From Promicromonospora citrea (GTDB lineage Bacteria; Actinomycetota; Actinomycetes; Actinomycetales; Cellulomonadaceae): DNA of 47,819 nt. The stretch covers positions 1 to 47,819 of the forward strand of contig NZ_JABEMG010000021.1 of assembly GCF_013004695.1 (NCBI RefSeq), read 5' to 3'. Below, piece after piece: positions 1 through 7,978 of the stretch. The notes under the pieces are model-generated. The model was given only the letters and a program-made list of their open reading frames with translations. It had not been told where the DNA came from and did not search any database. The translations under genes and the position numbers were made by a program. How positions within the stretch are numbered: position 1 is the first letter of the stretch; every line of letters begins with the position of its first letter.

Positions 1-120
1 GCAGACGTCGCCCTGGTGATGAACGGACGACCCCGCAAGGTCCTGGACTGGCACACACCCTACGAAGCAATGAGCAAGCTACTCTCAGCCGACACAACCG
101 GTGTTGCAACCACCGATTGA
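1..120 (+). CDS. IS30-family transposase, C-terminal fragment
   Basis: The open frame runs in from the window edge and ends at TGA 118-120, giving 39 residues. It contains NGRPRKVLDWHTPYEAM, the characteristic C-terminal end of IS30-family DDE transposases (N-RPRK-L-TP-E pattern). The family mediates cut or copy transposition of the element. Codon use is clearly less GC-biased than in the neighbouring genes (AAG, ACA, GAA, CAA, ATG-rich), as expected of an acquired element. The DDE catalytic residues lie upstream of the window, so whether the element is intact cannot be judged. The presumed right end of the element lies within about 10 bp of the stop and abuts the 16-bp repeat array that begins near 126. 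Confidence 0.85.
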   Translation, partial: ADVALVMNGRPRKVLDWHTPYEAMSKLLSADTTGVATTD

Positions 121-125
121 ATCCG

Positions 126-157
126 CCCTACCTCGCCAGGTGACTACCTCGGCGACG
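126..157. repeat. 16-bp repeat array 1 (two units, first one damaged)
   Basis: Two units of the GACTACCTCGCCACGT-type repeat lie between the IS30 fragment and the 3' end of the lipoprotein gene. The first unit is truncated (CCTACCTCGCCAGGT, having lost the leading GA) and the second reads GACTACCTCGGCGACG. On the minus strand the array begins about 10 nt after the lipoprotein stop with CGCCGAGGTAGTC. The same gene-proximal junction is seen at the arrays near 7883-7973 and 9503-9582. The truncation of the first unit at the transposase side suggests that the IS element inserted into, or deleted part of, a longer array. Confidence 0.8.
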
Positions 158-167
158 AGGGGCGGGG

Positions 168-1517
168 TCAGCCGGCCGTGGCGGCCTCGACCTCCTGGAC
201 GAACTGGGCCGCGGCCTCCTCGGGCGTGACCCGCTCGAAGAGCACGTCCGTGTTGAGGCGCTCCATGATGTCGGCCAGCTCCGCGGAGCCGTGCGGCGGC
301 ACCGGCGGGGTGTCCACGATCTCGTCCTCGATGTCCGCCATGAAGTCGGCGACCTTCTGGTCGGTCGGCGACAGGTCGTCGAGGATCGCCTCACGCACCT
401 CGGTGTTGGCGGGCAGGCCGCGGTCGGTCAGCATGATCTCGGCGGCCTCCTGCGAGTTGAGCAGGAAGTCCACGAACTTCGCGGCGGCCTGCGGGTACTC
501 GGTGTCGGCCGAGACGGAGTAGAACATCGCGGGCTTGTAGTACATCCCGGTCCGCTCGCCCTCGGACTCGCCCGGCAGCCGCAGCAGCTCGAGCTCGTGG
601 CCGGAGGACTCGGACAGGGCGCCGAGCTGGTTCGTCCACCAGACGCCCATCGCACCCTGGTTCGTGCCGAGCAGGCCGCCCTCCGGGCCCGCCGCCTGGT
701 ACTCGACCGTGCGCGAGGCGTCCGGCTGCCCGCCGCCCGCCATGAGGTCGAGCGACACCTGGAAGAAGTCCGCGACCGTCTCCTCGGAGACGCCCAGCTC
801 GCCCTCGGGAGTGAACAGCGCCTCGCCGCGCTGCCGCGCCATGACGTTGAGGCCCGCCTCGTTGAAGCCGTAGTCCTGCGTGCCCCAGACGCCGTCGCCC
901 GCCCCCTTCGCGACGGCGTTCGCCGTGCTGACGTAGTCCTCCCAGGTCCAGCTCTCGTCGTCCGGCAGCTCGACGCCGGCGTCGGCGAAGATCTCCGGGT
1001 CCGCCACCATCGCGTACGCATTGATGCCCGTCGGGATGCCGTACTGCGCGCCGTCGATCTGGCCGCCCGCCAGCACCGCGTCGTCGACCTTCGTGGTGTC
1101 GATCTCGAGCTCGCTCATGTCCGCGAGCACGTTCTTCGTCGCGTAGTCGGAGATGTAGCGCTCCTCCTGGGTGATGACGTCGGGGGTGTCGCCGGCCGCG
1201 ACCGACGTCGCGAGCTTGTCCCAGTAGCCGTCCCAGTCGGTGAAGTCGGGGACCACGGTGATGTCGGGGTTCTCGGCCTCGAACGCGTCGATGATCTGCT
1301 GCGTGGACTCGTGGCGGGTGTCGGAGCCCCACCAGGCGAACCGGATCTCGCAGGGGCAGTCCTGCGCCTCCGGCGGCGCCACGTCACCGCCCCCGCCCAG
1401 GCCGGAGTCGCCCCCGCCGCAGGCCGCGAGGGTCAGGGCGAGCGCCGCGACGCCCGCCGCGGGGACGGCGCGCGTCCTGCCGCGCCGTGGGGACCGTGCC
1501 GTTCCGGTGATGCTCAT
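168..1517 (-). CDS. CUT1 sugar ABC transporter substrate-binding lipoprotein
   Basis: This is the extracellular sugar-capture subunit of an ABC importer. The 449-residue product begins with an Arg-rich n-region, a hydrophobic stretch and a lipobox (LTLAAC, lipidated Cys33), followed by a Gly-rich linker and a family-1 solute-binding fold (FAWWGSDTRHESTQQIIDAFEAENPDI near residues 60-84). Length is normal for the family. The start is set by AAGGAGAG five bases upstream of the ATG. It is the third gene of a minus-strand operon, 39 bp after the second permease gene. The divergent LacI-type regulator at 3670 and the operators around 3518-3604 point to substrate-induced expression. The substrate is not readable from sequence. 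Confidence 0.93.
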   Translation of the reverse strand: MSITGTARSPRRGRTRAVPAAGVAALALTLAACGGGDSGLGGGGDVAPPEAQDCPCEIRFAWWGSDTRHESTQQIIDAFEAENPDITVVPDFTDWDGYWDKLATSVAAGDTPDVITQEERYISDYATKNVLADMSELEIDTTKVDDAVLAGGQIDGAQYGIPTGINAYAMVADPEIFADAGVELPDDESWTWEDYVSTANAVAKGAGDGVWGTQDYGFNEAGLNVMARQRGEALFTPEGELGVSEETVADFFQVSLDLMAGGGQPDASRTVEYQAAGPEGGLLGTNQGAMGVWWTNQLGALSESSGHELELLRLPGESEGERTGMYYKPAMFYSVSADTEYPQAAAKFVDFLLNSQEAAEIMLTDRGLPANTEVREAILDDLSPTDQKVADFMADIEDEIVDTPPVPPHGSAELADIMERLNTDVLFERVTPEEAAAQFVQEVEAATAG

Positions 1518-1556
1518 GTGCTCTCTCCTTCGGTGACGTCGTCGTCTCGTCGGTGA

Positions 1557-2513
1557 CTACTTGATGCCGGTGGTCGCGATGCCCTTGACCAGGTACTTCT
1601 GCCCGAACAGGAAGGCGATGAAGACGGGGACCAGCGACACGATCGACATGGCGAACAGGGACCCCCACGAGCTCTCGCCCGTCGCGTCGACGAACGTGCG
1701 CAGAGCGATCGGCACCGTGTACATCTCGGGCCGCGTGAGGAAGATCAGCTGGCTGAAGAAGTCGTTCCAGGTCCAGATGAAGGTGAAGATCGCGGTGGTG
1801 GCCAGCGCGGGCACCGACAGCGGCAGCATGATCTGCAGGTAGATGCGCAGGTGGTTCGCACCGTCGAGCGTCGCGGCCTCGTCCAGCTCGCGCGGGATGC
1901 CACGGAAGAACTGGACCATGAGGAAGATGAAGAACGCGTCGGTGGCCAGCAGCTTGGGCACGATGAGCGGCAGGAACGTGTTGATCCACTCGAGCTGGGA
2001 GAACAGCACGTACTGCGGCACGATCACGACGTGGATCGGCAGCATGATCGACATGAGCATGATCGCGAACCACAGCCTGCGGCCCCGGAACTCCAGCCGC
2101 GCGAAGGCGTAGGCCGCCATCGAGCACGAGACGAGGTTGCCGAGCAGCGACCCCAGCACGACGAGCGCCGAGTTGACGAGGTAGTGGCTGAACGGGTGCA
2201 GCAGCGCGTTCCAGCCGTCGGTGTAGTTGGTCAGGTCGATCTCGGTCGGGATGAGGCCCGGCTCGCGGAAGATGAGCGCGTTCGGCTTGAACGAGCTGGC
2301 CACCATCCACAGCAGCGGGTACAGCATCACGAACCCGAAGGCGATGAGGCCCGCGTGCTTGAGCACGGCGCCCACCCGGGCCCGCAGGCGCGGGCCGCGC
2401 GGGCGGACGGCGGTGCCCCTCGCCGGCCCGGGCGCGGCACGCCCGGCGGACGACGACGGTGCCGCGGCGGCCGGTGCCGGGACGGTCTGTGCGGTGGTCG
2501 AGGCGTCAGTCAT
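1557..2513 (-). CDS. CUT1 sugar ABC transporter permease (MalG-type)
   Basis: Inner-membrane permease of the importer, 318 residues with about six membrane segments. The cytoplasmic ATPase-contact loop is clear (EAATLDGANHLRIYLQIMLP, the EAA motif) and the end, KGIATTGIK, is typical of MalG-type subunits. The first 50 or so residues are an Ala/Pro/Arg-rich tail ahead of the first membrane helix (AGLIAFGFVMLYPLLWMVASS), longer than usual. The gene overlaps the upstream permease by 8 bp, so the two are translationally coupled. No ATPase gene is in the operon; a shared MsiK-type ATPase encoded elsewhere is the likely energiser. Confidence 0.93.
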   Translation of the reverse strand: MTDASTTAQTVPAPAAAAPSSSAGRAAPGPARGTAVRPRGPRLRARVGAVLKHAGLIAFGFVMLYPLLWMVASSFKPNALIFREPGLIPTEIDLTNYTDGWNALLHPFSHYLVNSALVVLGSLLGNLVSCSMAAYAFARLEFRGRRLWFAIMLMSIMLPIHVVIVPQYVLFSQLEWINTFLPLIVPKLLATDAFFIFLMVQFFRGIPRELDEAATLDGANHLRIYLQIMLPLSVPALATTAIFTFIWTWNDFFSQLIFLTRPEMYTVPIALRTFVDATGESSWGSLFAMSIVSLVPVFIAFLFGQKYLVKGIATTGIK

Positions 2514-3429
2514 CGTAGAAGACCCAGTACTTGGAGGCGAGGAAGTTGACGACCGTCATGCCGCCGATGATCAGCAGCAGGAACCAGGCCATGGCCGAGG
2601 CGTAGCCCATGTCGAGCGAGCCGAACCCCTTGAGGTAGAGGTAGAGCGTGTACAGCAGCGTCGAGTCCGACGGGCCGCCGTTGCCGCCGCTGACGACGAA
2701 CGCCCGCGTGAACGACTGGAACGCCTCGATGAGCTGCAGCACGAGGTTGAAGAACACGATCGGCGTGAGCAGCGGCAGCGTGATGGAGCGGAACTGACGC
2801 CACCGGCCGGCGCCGTCGATGGCGGCGGCCTCGTAGTACATCTGCGGGATCTGCCGCAGGCCCGCGAGGAAGATGACCATCGGCGCGCCGAACGTCCAGA
2901 CGTTGAGCGCCATGAGCGTGCCGAGCGCGTAGTCGGGGTGGGACACCCAGCCGTGCCCCGACACCCCGAACAGGCCCAGCACCTGGTTGACCAGGCCGTC
3001 GGCGCCGAAGATCTGCCGCCACAGGATCGCGATGGCGACCGAGCCGCCCAGCAGCGAGGGCAGGTAGTAGACCGAGCGGTAGAGCGCCAGGCCGCGCAGC
3101 CCCTTGTCGAGCAGCAGCGCGAGGCCCAGCGCGGCGGCGAGCTGCAGCGGCACCGACACGAGCACGTAGGTGAACGTCACGCCGAGCGAGCTGAGGAACC
3201 GCGGGTCGGCGAACATCCGCGTGAAGTTGTCCAGGCCGACCCACTCCGGCGGCGAGAGCAGGTCGTAGTCGGTGAACGACAGGTAGAGCGACGCACCCAT
3301 CGGGCCTGCCGTGACGAGCACGAGCCCCACGAACCACGGCGCGAGGAAGAACAGCGCCCAGCGGCCGTCCCCCTTCCTGCGCGGACTGACCTCCTGCCGC
3401 GTGCGGGAGAGCGCCTGGATCACTGACAC
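2506..3429 (-). CDS. CUT1 sugar ABC transporter permease (MalF-type)
   Basis: First gene of the importer operon, encoding the second membrane subunit. It has six predicted membrane helices (first at WALFFLAPWFVGLVLVTAG) and an EAA loop (YEAAAIDGAGRWRQFRSITLP). I place the start at GTG 3429, giving 307 residues, because a GGGGGTGG ribosome-binding sequence precedes it. A second in-frame GTG two codons later (3423) is an alternative. The frame stays open for another 141 bp upstream, but that stretch holds the operators and is not membrane-protein-like, so I leave it out. The promoter region is shared with the divergent LacI-DUF6807 gene. Confidence 0.9.
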   Translation of the reverse strand: MSVIQALSRTRQEVSPRRKGDGRWALFFLAPWFVGLVLVTAGPMGASLYLSFTDYDLLSPPEWVGLDNFTRMFADPRFLSSLGVTFTYVLVSVPLQLAAALGLALLLDKGLRGLALYRSVYYLPSLLGGSVAIAILWRQIFGADGLVNQVLGLFGVSGHGWVSHPDYALGTLMALNVWTFGAPMVIFLAGLRQIPQMYYEAAAIDGAGRWRQFRSITLPLLTPIVFFNLVLQLIEAFQSFTRAFVVSGGNGGPSDSTLLYTLYLYLKGFGSLDMGYASAMAWFLLLIIGGMTVVNFLASKYWVFYDD

Positions 3430-3517
3430 GGGACCACCCCCGCGCGGGCAGGAGCACTGGTCGGATGGCGCATCGCGTAGTCCTCCGGATCGTCGTCGAC
3501 CCCCGGCCCTCCTCGGT

Positions 3518-3604
3518 GAGAAACCGGTCTCTGGTGGAGGAACGTACCACATGAGGAACCGGTTTCCCATGGTGTACCGTCACCTCGGGAAACCGGTACC
3601 GGCC
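3518..3604. promoter_or_regulatory. Divergent promoter region with three LacI-type operators
   Basis: Three copies of an AACCGGT-centred palindrome are evenly spaced. The centres are at about 3525 (GAGAAACCGGTCTC), 3560 (ATGAGGAACCGGTTTCCCAT) and 3594 (GGGAAACCGGTACCGG), that is 35 and 34 bp apart. A central CpG flanked by AAAC/GTTT is the usual design of LacI-family operators. A plausible minus-strand promoter (TGGGAA, 17 bp, TACGTT at 3569-3541) drives the importer operon and is straddled by the middle operator. Plus-strand initiation for the regulator is possible from TACCGT at 3575-3580. The regulator at 3670 is the obvious candidate ligand-controlled repressor. Confidence 0.75.
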
Positions 3605-3669
3605 CGCGCGACGCCAACGACGGCGCCACGCCCGCGCCGTCGGCCGGACACGTGACGGACGGAGTGCAG

Positions 3670-5700
3670 ATGGTCAGCCGCAGCCCACGGGACGCAGGTC
3701 AGCGCCCCGGTCAGCGCCGGGTCGCCACGATCGGCGACGTCGCGGCCGCCGCCGGGGTCTCCCGGGCGACCGTCTCGCGCGTCATGAACGGCCGCAGCAC
3801 GGTCGACGCCGCGATCGCCGAGCGCGTGCGCGACGCCGCCGCGGCCCTCAGCTACCGCCCCAGCAACGCCGCGCGCAGCCTCGCGCTCGGTCGCACCCAG
3901 ACCGTCGCGCTCGTGGTGCCCGACCTCGGCAACCCGGTGTTCCAGCAGATCCTGCGCGGCGTCATGGCTGGTGCGGCCGAGGACGGCTACCGCGTGCTCG
4001 TCGCGGACACCGCGGAGGACGACCAGCAGGAGGGCGCCATCGCGCTCGAGGCGCGGATGCGCTGCGACGCGCTCGTGCTCGTCTCGCCCCGCATCGGCGA
4101 CGCCGAGCTCGCCGCGCTGGTCGCCGACGTCGAGCCCGTCGTCCTGGTCAACCGCGACGCCGGCGGCGCGGCGCCGAGCCTCGTCGTCGACTACGAGGAC
4201 GCCGCGCTCCAGGTGGTCGAGCACCTCGTGGCCCTCGGGCACCGCCGCCTGGTCTACCTCGGTGGCCCCGTGCGCAGCGCGTCGGACGAGATGCGCCGGG
4301 CCGGGCTGGCCCGGGCCCGTGAGCAGCACACCGACCTCGAGATCGTCGACCTGCCCGCCGGGCCGGACATCCAGGCCGGCCACGCCGCGGCGCCCGCCGT
4401 GCTCGCCACGCGCGCCACGGCCGCCGTCGCCTTCAACGACCTCGTGGCGTTCGGCCTGCTCGCCGGACTCAACGAGGCGGGGGTCGCCGTCCCGGCCGAC
4501 ATCTCCGTCGCCGGGTTCGACGACATCGAGCTGTCCCGCTACGCCACGCCCGCCCTGACCACCGTCGCCGTGCCGCAGGCCGAGCTCGGCCGGCACGCCT
4601 GGAGGGAGCTGCACGCCGTGATCGACGACGACGCCCACCCCGCCCGCTCCGCCCGGTTCACGCCGAGCCTCGAGGTGCGCGGCAGCACCGGGCCCGTGCC
4701 GCAGGGCCCCGAGCGCGTGCACGTGACCGACGACGGCGTGCCCGCCGACCGCCCCGAGCCCGCCCGGACCGCACCGGCCGTCACGACGGCGCCCGTATGG
4801 CGCCTCCCGGCGGCCGACGGCGACGCGATCGTGCTGATCGGCGGCGACGACGTCGAGCTCGCGCGCCACGACCCCGGCGACCGCATGCCGCAGGTGCACG
4901 CGCGCCGCCCCTACCTGCACCCCGTGCACACCCTCGGGGGCGTTCCGCTCACCGACGTCAGCCCCGTGGACCACCGGCACCACTACGGCGTCGGCATCGC
5001 GGTGCCCGACGTGAACGGCACGAGCCACTGGGGCGGCCGCACGTTCATCGAGGACGTCGGCCCGACGCTGCTGAAGAACCACGGGCGGCAGGTCTCGCGC
5101 GGCGCGCGCGTGGAGGCCGACGCCGGGACCCTCGTCGAGGACGTGCTGTGGTCCGACGAGCACGGCGTCCCGCAGCTCCGCGAGGACCGCCTGTTGACCG
5201 CCCGCCTGCTGTCCGCGACCGCGGACGCCCCGGCCGGCTGGGTGCTCGACTGGCGCTCGACCCTGCACGCCGAGCACGACCCGCTCGAGATCCGCTCCCC
5301 CGCCACCAACGGCCGGCCGGGCGCCGGCTACGGCGGCCTGTTCTGGCGGCTGCCGATCGCCGAGAGCACCACCGTGCTCTCCGCCGCGGGCACCGGCGAG
5401 ACCCGTGCGCACGGCAGCACGTCGCCCTGGGTCGCGTTCGTGCAGCGCCAGGGCGGCCGGTCCACGACGCTGCTGCTCGTCCAGCCCGGGCAGGTGCGGC
5501 CGTGGTTCCTGCGGTCGGCCGAGTACCCGGGCGCGTGCCCGGCGCTCGCCTGGGACGCACCCCTGCTCGTGCCCGACGGCGGCACCGTGCGGCTCGACCT
5601 GTCGGCCGCGCTGCTCGACGCGGCGCTCACGGGCGAGCAGGCCGCCGCGCTGGCCGGGCGGCTCACGGGCGTCTCCGCCGTCGCGGGCGGCCGCCGGTGA
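3670..5700 (+). CDS. LacI-family regulator fused to a DUF6807/PmoA-like domain
   Basis: A 676-residue two-part protein. Residues about 18-70 are a LacI helix-turn-helix with hinge (ATIGDVAAAAGVSRATVSRVMNG). Residues about 76-340 are the periplasmic-binding-protein-like sensor (DISVAGFDDIELSRYATPALTTV near 277-299). After a Pro/Ala-rich linker, residues about 376-670 match the DUF6807 (PmoA) family: RRPYLHPVHTLGGVPLTD, then DHRHHYGVG and SHWGGRTFIEDVG. Ordinary LacI proteins end near residue 340, so the C-terminal half is a true fusion with no stop or frameshift between. DUF6807 proteins occur in sugar-catabolic loci but their chemistry is unsettled. ATG 3670 is chosen because GGAG lies five bases upstream; an in-frame GTG at 3652 is less likely. 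Confidence 0.88.
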   Translation: MVSRSPRDAGQRPGQRRVATIGDVAAAAGVSRATVSRVMNGRSTVDAAIAERVRDAAAALSYRPSNAARSLALGRTQTVALVVPDLGNPVFQQILRGVMAGAAEDGYRVLVADTAEDDQQEGAIALEARMRCDALVLVSPRIGDAELAALVADVEPVVLVNRDAGGAAPSLVVDYEDAALQVVEHLVALGHRRLVYLGGPVRSASDEMRRAGLARAREQHTDLEIVDLPAGPDIQAGHAAAPAVLATRATAAVAFNDLVAFGLLAGLNEAGVAVPADISVAGFDDIELSRYATPALTTVAVPQAELGRHAWRELHAVIDDDAHPARSARFTPSLEVRGSTGPVPQGPERVHVTDDGVPADRPEPARTAPAVTTAPVWRLPAADGDAIVLIGGDDVELARHDPGDRMPQVHARRPYLHPVHTLGGVPLTDVSPVDHRHHYGVGIAVPDVNGTSHWGGRTFIEDVGPTLLKNHGRQVSRGARVEADAGTLVEDVLWSDEHGVPQLREDRLLTARLLSATADAPAGWVLDWRSTLHAEHDPLEIRSPATNGRPGAGYGGLFWRLPIAESTTVLSAAGTGETRAHGSTSPWVAFVQRQGGRSTTLLLVQPGQVRPWFLRSAEYPGACPALAWDAPLLVPDGGTVRLDLSAALLDAALTGEQAAALAGRLTGVSAVAGGRR

Positions 5701-6866
5701 GCGCACCGCGGGTCGCCGTCGTCGGCATCCACGGGCACGGGGCCTCGCACCTGCGCACGCTGGCCGAGCTGGCGTCGCGGGGGCTGGCGCGGCTGAGCGC
5801 CGTCGTCGACCCGCGAGAGCCCGCGGCCGCGGACGTCCCGTGGTTCGCGACGCTCGGCGACCTGCTCTCGGCGGGACCGGCGGCCCTGCCCGACGTCGTC
5901 GTGCTGGCCACGCCGATCCACACGCACCTGCCGCTCGCGCGCGCCGCCATGGAGGCGGGCATCGACGTGCTGCTCGAGAAGCCGACCGCCGCGTCGCTGG
6001 CCGAGCACGGCGAGCTCGTCGCCGTCGCCGAGCGCACCGGGCGCCTGTGCCAGGTCGGGTTCCAGACCTTCGGCTCGCACGCGCTGCCCGCCGTCGCCGA
6101 CATGGTCGCGCGCGGCGAGATCGGCCGGGTCACCGGCGTCGGCGCGGTCGGCACGTGGGTCCGCACGGCGGCATACTGGGGGCGCTCGCCGTGGGCGGGC
6201 AGGCGGCGCCTCGGCGACCGCGCCGTCGTGGACGGCGTCGTGACCAACCCGCTCGCGCACGCCGTCGCCTCGGCGCTGTGGGTGGGCGGCGCGCGGGCCG
6301 CGACCGACGTCGCCTCGGTGCACACCGACCTGTGGCGCGCCAACCCGATCGAGGCCGACGACACGTCGTCGCTGCGCGTCGTCGGCACGGGCGGCACCCG
6401 CTACGGGTTCGGGCTGACGCTCTGCGCGGCGCGGCGCACGCCCGCGCGCGTGATCGTGCAGGGCACGGGCGGCGAGATCGAGCTCGAGTACGAGCACGAC
6501 CTCGTGCGGCTGCGCTCGGGGCGCGTGACGGCGGAGAAGCGGTACGGGCGCACGGGCCTCCTGGAGAACCTGCTGCGCGCCCGGTCCGGCGAGCCCCTGC
6601 TGTGCGACGTGCGGGACACCGGCGCGTTCATGCGCGTGCTCGACGCCGTCCGCGCGGCACCCGACCCCGCACCGGTCGCCGACGCCTTCGTCGACTGGGT
6701 GGACGAGGGCGCCGAGGCCGCCGGACCCGGCAACCCCGCCGGCGACACGCGGCATCCCGTGGTGCGCGACGTCGCCGCGTGGTGCGAGCGCGCGGCGCGC
6801 GAGCAGCGGACCTTCACGGAGCTCGGTGCCCCGTGGACGCTCGCCGCGCCCGCGCGCGGGACGTGA
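5697..6866 (+). CDS. Gfo/Idh/MocA-family NAD(P)-dependent oxidoreductase
   Basis: A 389-residue oxidoreductase starting at GTG 5697, which overlaps the stop of the LacI-DUF6807 gene (GTGA). The N-terminal Rossmann domain reads RVAVVGIHGHGASHLRTL, and the family signature LLEKPTAAS, carrying the catalytic Lys of the EKP motif, lies near residue 100. The C-terminal substrate domain has normal length. Members oxidise or reduce hydroxyls of sugars, inositols or sugar acids. Tight coupling to the DUF6807 fusion gene suggests that both act on the same imported carbohydrate. The glycine pattern at the nucleotide site (GIHGHG) is slightly unusual. Confidence 0.88.
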   Translation: MSAPRVAVVGIHGHGASHLRTLAELASRGLARLSAVVDPREPAAADVPWFATLGDLLSAGPAALPDVVVLATPIHTHLPLARAAMEAGIDVLLEKPTAASLAEHGELVAVAERTGRLCQVGFQTFGSHALPAVADMVARGEIGRVTGVGAVGTWVRTAAYWGRSPWAGRRRLGDRAVVDGVVTNPLAHAVASALWVGGARAATDVASVHTDLWRANPIEADDTSSLRVVGTGGTRYGFGLTLCAARRTPARVIVQGTGGEIELEYEHDLVRLRSGRVTAEKRYGRTGLLENLLRARSGEPLLCDVRDTGAFMRVLDAVRAAPDPAPVADAFVDWVDEGAEAAGPGNPAGDTRHPVVRDVAAWCERAAREQRTFTELGAPWTLAAPARGT

Positions 6867-6878
6867 CAGGGTGCGTGC

Positions 6879-7889
6879 GTGCTCCCCGTCCTGACCGCCA
6901 TCGGTGCGATGGCGTGCGTGGTCGCCCTCGGTGGGGTGGTCCAGCGCACGGGCCTGCTCGCGAGGCGCGGCCTGCCGGGCGGTGCCAACACCCCTGACGA
7001 CGGCGCGGGCGCCCGGCACGTGCTCGCCACGCTGTCCTTCACGATCTGCGCGCCCGCGCTGATGTTCTCGACGCTCGCCTCGACCGACCTCGCGCACGTG
7101 CTCTCGCGTGGCGCCGCCGTCACCTGGGCGACGACCGGCGCGCTCGGCCTCGTCACCGCGGTGGTGGCCCGGTGGCTCCTGCGCCTGCCCGCCGGCCCGG
7201 CCGCCGTCACCACGCTGGCCGCCGTGTACGTCAACGGCGGCAACATCGGCATCCCGCTCGCGGTCTACCTGTTCGACGACGCGCTCGCCGTCGTACCGAC
7301 CCTGCTGTTCCAGCTCCTCGTGCTCGCGCCGCTCGCGCTGTCGGTGCTCGACCGGGCCACGGGACGCGCGCCGGCGCCGTCGGGCGTGCGGTCGCTCGGG
7401 CACGTGCTGCTCGCCGCGTTCCGGAACCCGATCACGGTGGGTACGGTCGCCGGCCTGCTCGTGGCGGTGGGGAGCGAGCTGACGGGCGCGCACCTGCCCG
7501 ACGTCGTGCTGCTGCCGTTCGACCTGATCGGCGCCGCCGCGCCGCCGCTCGGCCTGCTGACGTTCGGCATGACGCTCGCCGTGCCGCTCCCGCCCGCCGA
7601 CCTCAGCGCGTCCGGTTCCCGGTGGCCGGTGAGCCGCGTGATCGTGCTCGCCGTCCTGGTGCGCAACCTGCTGCACCCGCTGGCGGCCTGGGCGCTGGGC
7701 TCGGCGCTGGGCCTGGACGGCACGGCGCTCGCCCTCGTGGTGACGATGGCGGCGCTGCCCACGGCGGTGAACGTCACGACGTACGCGACGCGCTACGGGG
7801 TGTTCGACGGTGTCGCGGCGCGCGCGACCGTCTGGACGACGGCGCTGTGCGTCCCGGTGCTGATCACCATCGGCGCCCTGCCGAGGTAG
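6879..7889 (+). CDS. AEC-family transporter (auxin efflux carrier-like permease)
   Basis: A hydrophobic 336-residue membrane protein with about ten predicted helices in two halves. It contains the small-residue motif VNGGNIGIPLAVYLF near residue 110, typical of the AEC family, whose bacterial members export or import small organic acids and other metabolites. It starts at GTG 6879, 12 bp after the oxidoreductase gene, with an AGGG sequence upstream, and probably belongs to the same transcript. It may move a product of the oxidoreductase or DUF6807 step. The last codons and the TAG stop (7887-7889) are supplied by the first 16-bp unit of the repeat array, so the C-terminus may have been altered by arrival of that array. 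Confidence 0.85.
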   Translation: MLPVLTAIGAMACVVALGGVVQRTGLLARRGLPGGANTPDDGAGARHVLATLSFTICAPALMFSTLASTDLAHVLSRGAAVTWATTGALGLVTAVVARWLLRLPAGPAAVTTLAAVYVNGGNIGIPLAVYLFDDALAVVPTLLFQLLVLAPLALSVLDRATGRAPAPSGVRSLGHVLLAAFRNPITVGTVAGLLVAVGSELTGAHLPDVVLLPFDLIGAAAPPLGLLTFGMTLAVPLPPADLSASGSRWPVSRVIVLAVLVRNLLHPLAAWALGSALGLDGTALALVVTMAALPTAVNVTTYATRYGVFDGVAARATVWTTALCVPVLITIGALPR

Positions 7890-7973
7890 TCACGTGGCGA
7901 GGTAGTCACGTGGCGAGGTAGTCACGGGGCGAGGTAGTCGTGACTACCTCGCCAGGTGACTACCTCGGCACCG
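7883..7973. repeat. 16-bp repeat array 2, head-to-head at a convergent gene pair
   Basis: Units of GAGGTAGTCACGTGGC occupy 7883-7898, 7899-7914 and 7915-7930 (the last with one change), followed by GAGGTAGTC at 7931. The array then flips: GACTACCTCGCCAGGT at 7942-7957 and GACTACCTCGGCACCG at 7958-7973. The centre, GAGGTAGTCGTGACTACCTC, is almost a perfect 20-bp palindrome, and transcripts from either side can fold extensively. Each array end facing a gene starts GCCGAGGTAGTC, which here is true for both the AEC gene and the opposing oxidoreductase gene. A bidirectional transcription terminator or 3'-end stabiliser is the simplest reading. It is not a CRISPR array because there are no unique spacers. 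Confidence 0.85.
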
Positions 7974-7978
7974 CGAGG

